DNA from: Macrosoma leucophasiata
Taxonomy: Eukaryota; Arthropoda; Insecta; Lepidoptera; Hedylidae
Assembly: GCA_036365455.1 (NCBI GenBank)
Contig: JAWQUS010000010.1
Span: forward strand, 15,198,501-15,262,500
Direction: 5' to 3'
DNA: 64,000 bases
Shown piece after piece: positions 59,298-64,000 of this stretch. The position numbers and the translations under genes are program-made. The stretch's first letter is position 1. Each line of letters opens with the position of its first letter. Below the pieces are notes generated by a model. That model did not search any database and was not told the DNA's origin. It saw only the letters and a program-made list of their open reading frames with translations.

Positions 59298-61023
59298 AAT
59301 ACTACACTACAATACTGCCTCTTTCTTGGTGGTACTTCATTCTTTAGTCCTCCTAAAGCAATAATATTTTTCCGGTTCATGCTTAGTTATTCCATATCAA
59401 GCTAGATTTTTCCTACAGAGAATAATACAATCTTTAACAAAATCATATTTTTCTAGCAACAATAATTTTAACACAGGTATTTCTGTCCTGCCTGTTATTT
59501 TTTTGTGTTCTTTAATACGACCAATTTTACGTATTCAAATCTAAAAACGCAAAACGCTACATTTGTGCTGTTCTAACTTAACATGATGAATTAGTTGATG
59601 AAATAAGTGAATTATAACGCTCTATTAGCAAATGGAAAAAAACGTTTAGCCTATTAATTAACGTGAAACACGTAGCAGTGTTTAAAACAAACTACCGATT
59701 TCCCGGCTCCCTCGGCTGACCTTAAAATTATATTTTAGGTATCAACATGGCCGCCAAGGTGAGCCTGAAGTGATTTAGCACTTTTGTGCGAACATAATAA
59801 AGGACAACAAATGAAGAAAATGTAGTGAAAAAATGTAACCAAATCACGCTAGCCTACAAGTAAAAACTACCAAATTATCAACTCTATCTATGTATTAGTA
59901 ATAAATAAAAAAGAAAGAAACAGAACTTCGATTTGCATTCTCGGACGCTGAACACATGAAAAAGCATTAAAAGAGAATCACATTAGTTGATCTCTTTTAA
60001 AATAAGTATTTGACGACAAACCCCATAAACAGTGGAATTTAAATACGTAATTCCAACAAAAAATCCTTTACGTAAGTGAAATTTGATATCTACCTAAATT
60101 TAAATTAAACAAAACAATCAATCAATGAAAAGTCAAAAACTCTTCACAAATAATTTTAATACACCAAAAAGACCACGTTACATTTTTATTGATACACTTT
60201 AGTTTGTAGATAGAGTGCGAAATTCATATAGCGATCATCGATACAAGTAAATGTAACAAAGAGATGATAAAAATCATGGCAGCTTCGCTGATTGAAGGCT
60301 TTTCATATATTTATGCAGATTGAAAGAGGTTGAAGACCGAGCTCCTTGCAAGTGTGTGTTTGGGAAGGGGTTGGCGAAGTTAAAACCCTCGTGGAGGGGT
60401 GCCTCTGTGTACTATTGCTCCCGGCTCGGCGTCCAACGTTCCACATTGTTTGAGATGACTGGCACACCGGGGCTTTACACGAATCCAATTTGTCTAATTC
60501 TGATATCTAACTCTATCAATCATCATAATTTAAAGTTTATTTAAAAACAGCAGGCGTAGTCTGACTTCTTATTGCTATTGAATAGCGTACCTTAACTGAA
60601 TTTCGGTTTGCAACGTTTCTTTTGTGACACACGCTCTATCGAATGATAGAAAATCAAGAGGTGAAAGATACGCTCTTGGGATTTCACGAGCTATACTCAT
60701 CGAAATAAAACTAGTTTTACAGATTTATTTCGCGTATAGGTATAAAACAAAAATGATAATCAGATTCAGTAGGTATACCTTGGTTCCTAAATTGATTCGT
60801 ACGTAGGTAGGTACTTACGAGTGGTTCGACAGTGTTACTGCAGTTAGTTTCCACTAATGCCTATAATTTAATTGTTAGGTTTAACTTAGCAATTTCATAA
60901 TACTAATACTTCTAATTAGGGTCTAATTATGAAGTTGTCAATATTGTAGAGAGCTACTTGCTACTTGTTTGCTACTCGCTACCTAGGGTAAGTTATGTCA
61001 ATGTAACAAGATATGTCAATGTA

Positions 61024-61145
61024 AAAATGTGTTCTAAAGATCTCAATATCAAGTTGTGTTTTGAATCTTGTTGTGTTTTGAATCTTGTTGTTTTTTTAAT
61101 CTTGTCAAAACACAACTTGATATTGAGATCTTTAGAACACATTTT
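61024..61145. repeat. 122-bp inverted repeat with 40-bp arms
   Basis: Left arm 61024-61063 and right arm 61106-61145 are exact reverse complements over 40 bp (AAAATGTGTTCTAAAGATCT at the outside). The loop repeats TTGTGTTTTGAATC. Outside lie weaker inverted CTACTTGCTACTTG / CAAGTAGC blocks. Confidence 0.85.
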
Positions 61146-61267
61146 CACGTCTAGGTAGCAAGTAGCAATATAAATAATAACACTACTAAGACAAAGTGAA
61201 AATGTAAATATCTCGTAGTAACTATAATCAAGATAGTGATTGAAACAGAATATAATAATATAACATA

Positions 61268-61440
61268 CTAGTTATTGACCGCGGCTTCGCCCGCGTTTAA
61301 ATTTTCCTGAATTTTCTTTGCTATAAACCTCACTGAGCCCGAAACCTTTGCAACGAATGCAAAACCGTGGAAATCGGTTCGTGCGTTCTGGTGTTATAGC
61401 GTCAGGAAGGAAAACCCGACTTATTTTTATATTATAGATT
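61268..61440 (+). mobile_element. Lepidopteran interspersed repeat (CGCGGCTTCGCCCGCG type)
   Basis: Starts ACCGCGGCTTCGCCCGCG, contains TGGAAATCGGTTCGTGCGTT and CAGGAAGGAAAACCCGACTT. Typical short non-coding element. Confidence 0.45.
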
Positions 61441-62948
61441 ATCATGTAGGTAGATTGTTATGCTGTAACATTTACCATGACACTGTCAGAAAGGGACAAT
61501 AAAAATATTTCTGCACGTTCCCCTATCCACATCAAAATACTATTTGCTATTTATTACGCATTCTCAATATCTATTGCCGTACCCAATAATAGATAATAAT
61601 ATGTTGATTGTAAATATAATAAATTCCACGGATATTTACGTATTTTTTTTATTACATATATTGAGTAATGTAGTAAATGTATATTGAACACAAAAAGACC
61701 CTTCACGCCTATTTTTAACCGACTAAAAAAAGGAGGAGGCTCTCGATTCACTGCATATTTTTATGTTGTTACCTCAGAACTTCTGACTGGGTCTGAACTA
61801 ATGTCTAGTGATACCTCTGACGCACATTTTGAAGCAAGAAGCTACTGGGAATATATAATACAACTTGGCCCTGCGTCTGTAAAGCTCTTTGTAAAAGCTC
61901 CTGCGCAAAGCTCTACAACAAGAAGATATACAGCGTAAATAGTTATATAGGAACAAATGATGTGGGTAGTAAATACTTAGATAGTTACGTTAATTTAGTA
62001 AACAGAATATTAAAAAAGCTTGACTTTTGTACTCTTTCGAAAATTTAGAATTCTAAAAACTCTAAACAGTCTAAAGAGCGCCAACTTTTTTAAAAGTGGC
62101 GACTCTGTACCTACCTAAAATGGCAACTGGATGTGATCGAATTTTGAGCTACAATTGACATGTTTATGTCATTTCATAAGTATAATATACCTACATACAA
62201 ATTCTCAAAAAAAAAAAACTTATAGGGTATAATATAATACGTAGGTAGTAGAGCTCTAAGAATTATTTTTCAGAGAATTATAGTTGTCCGATGAGGTTTC
62301 TAATAATAAATGAAACAAAGAAGCGAAATCACACTTAGGTACATTGGCCCAGACACACGAAGATTCGTTCAACTCGCCCTTCAGGGAATTCACACATAAA
62401 AGTTTTATTGCAACAAGGTCGATTCCCAAAGTCTGGACTATGTCTCAATTGAAAAAAAGAAAATAACATAAAGCTCAATCGAGCCCAACCCGTGTTCAGC
62501 TCACAATAAGCTTTCAACATTGGAGTGCTAAAAAAACATTTTATGAGATAAAAATCTGTAAATAAAAGTTTCAAAGATGCTATACTTCACAAGTTTCAGA
62601 ACAGCACCTGCGAGTGCATAGTTACCGGATTTAATAAAGTTTTATGAGTTAACTTGTGCGGCCTGCCTGGGCGAATAAGCTATCGTTTTCATATTAAACA
62701 TACTGAAGGTTAACGTTATTTCTCAGTTTAATAAACGGTCATCTGCGATATCAAACGTACTAGCTTGGTGACATTGTTCTAACAATTGTTTCGCAATTAC
62801 GCATTAGCAGTAATTGCACGGAATAGATAAATAAGGATGGAATGGTAATGTAAAAAAATTCCGAGAGATACCTACTTAGGCAGAAATGCATGCAAACACA
62901 CATTTAGTTAGTGACTTTTCTTACACTTTGTCGCATGTAATAGACGGC

Positions 62949-63022
62949 AAGTATGTAATACAACGGCACACACGACACAGATATCTTCCTAGTGTAGGGC
63001 TGTGAGTGTAAGCGTATTTATA
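62949..63022 (+). mobile_element. SINE-C 3' fragment
   Basis: ACAACGGCACACACGACACA and GGGCTGTGAGTGTAAGCGTA are the SINE-C body without the tRNA-like head. Confidence 0.5.
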
Positions 63023-64000
63023 AGCATTTTGAATAGGTATGGACATATCCGGGCATATCACCAATCTCCGAGACTGGAATTGTGAAACGTCTGTAAAACG
63101 GATAGATCATTACATCCGACCAAGGAAGGAAAACCCAAAACATATCAGCGTAGCAGTAGAGGCCTACTACTACTAACCCACTAAGGCAGTTAGTATACGA
63201 AAAATAAACATGCCTACTTATAACTGTGCCCTATAGTTGATAATTTATACGGTAGGTACAACTTAGACCTGTATGGCAACGCAAAAACATTGAAATCTCT
63301 TTATATCTAGATGTTTATAGGCTACGGTATTCAGTTACCATCAATGTGAACTGACTAAAAACAATAATTTCCTATAGCTATGTTATATCTTTACCATTAT
63401 AAATTCATTTCTTCGATTAATAATAATCAGTCATTAATAAACTTCAACACGTTTACATACCAAAACCACATAATGAAACCAAGTCAGAATTTAAGGTCGA
63501 AGGTTTGAAACACCTAATTCAACAATCATCCCTATTACCCCATGCCCGGAACTAACGGCTTAACTCGATATCCAACAGATATTTGATTCTGTTTGGATTC
63601 ATGTTCACCTTTCGTAGGTCGAAACGCTACGTAACTCAATGTAACAAGCGCTTATCGTAGCACTTCTACGGCAGTTAAATGTTATGCGGGGACTTAGTAG
63701 TGTACTTGTATTACTGCTTTATTACCTATACGAGTCGCTAGATAAAGCGTTAATATAGCAATTTATTTTCATTATATGAGATACACGAGCGAGTGAGTTG
63801 TAAAAATTTAATGAAAATGAGAAGAAAGTATGCGACTGGTAAGTTTTTAATTACTTAATTGTGAATGATCTTCGAGTTTTATTGAAAATTTAAAACTTTT
63901 TAATAGGCTCTTTTCAAAATCCCTAAACTCTTGATCCAGTGAAAAAGGTCCCGTAATGATTACAAATTAGACAAATATCCTCGAAACGGCATTTACGTGT

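Larger units (their letters stand above)
55953..64000. other. Intergenic, repeat-rich, no supported gene
   Basis: Two related 100-bp segments (56060-56130 and 56345-56430, both with GGTGCCTACGCCTTCGAGCT and ACCTACACAACAAAATCTTC) mark a local duplication. 59300-60950 and 61450-64000 show nothing firm. A CpG-richer patch at 60330-60480 keeps frames open on both strands without a recognised domain. Confidence 0.4.

Noticed and set aside
60303..60544. Opposed ORFs in a GC-richer patch
   Set aside because: Open on both strands because of base composition; no motif or splice chain recognised.

Overview
This window looks like nuclear DNA from a moth or butterfly (Lepidoptera). It is AT-rich, has few genes, contains introns with GT/AG borders, and is full of interspersed repeats of lepidopteran character: tRNA-derived SINEs, Helitron-like ends closing in GCTAGT, an RTE-type LINE, TTA-flanked MITEs and many TAGGTAGGTAC-rich stretches. 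No rRNA gene, CRISPR array, operon or intact tRNA gene was seen.

The one gene I can assemble with confidence is a five-exon, plus-strand VGLL4/Tgi-type transcription cofactor at 18667-26406. Its exons are 18667-18802, 19604-19748, 22466-22611, 24494-24628 and 25958-26406. They join in frame at every junction (phases 1, 2, 1, 1) and give 336 residues. The last exon has three Tondu (TDU) motifs, which in this family bind the TEAD/Scalloped transcription factor and oppose Yorkie/YAP. The preceding exon has the PYNRPSVI block also found in vertebrate VGLL4. Intron 2 holds a striking array of about five decayed tandem copies of exon 2 (19795-20553), each still ending in a donor-like AG|GT.

Region by region: 1-14400 has no supported gene and is a mosaic of MITEs, SINEs, a LINE 3' end, a mariner-like relic and a 133-bp hairpin. 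14400-15130 is CpG-rich and promoter-like. 15.2-16.9 kb has open minus-strand frames that I could not join. 18.1-26.5 kb is the Tgi gene. 26.5-31.3 kb is intergenic, with a 369-bp hAT MITE (8-bp TSD) and a 468-bp inverted-repeat element. 31286-36534 is a complete non-autonomous LTR retrotransposon with 523-bp LTRs that look identical. It probably runs on the minus strand, keeps only a damaged gag zinc-knuckle, carries two coding-like minisatellites and has been hit by two SINEs. 36.5-54.5 kb is repeat-rich intergenic DNA with a few weak candidate exons. 54560-55941 is a 5'-truncated RTE LINE with an 11-bp TSD. The rest is intergenic, including a tRNA-SINE with a perfect 15-bp TSD.

Exon calls outside Tgi rest on open frames and splice signals only and carry low confidence.
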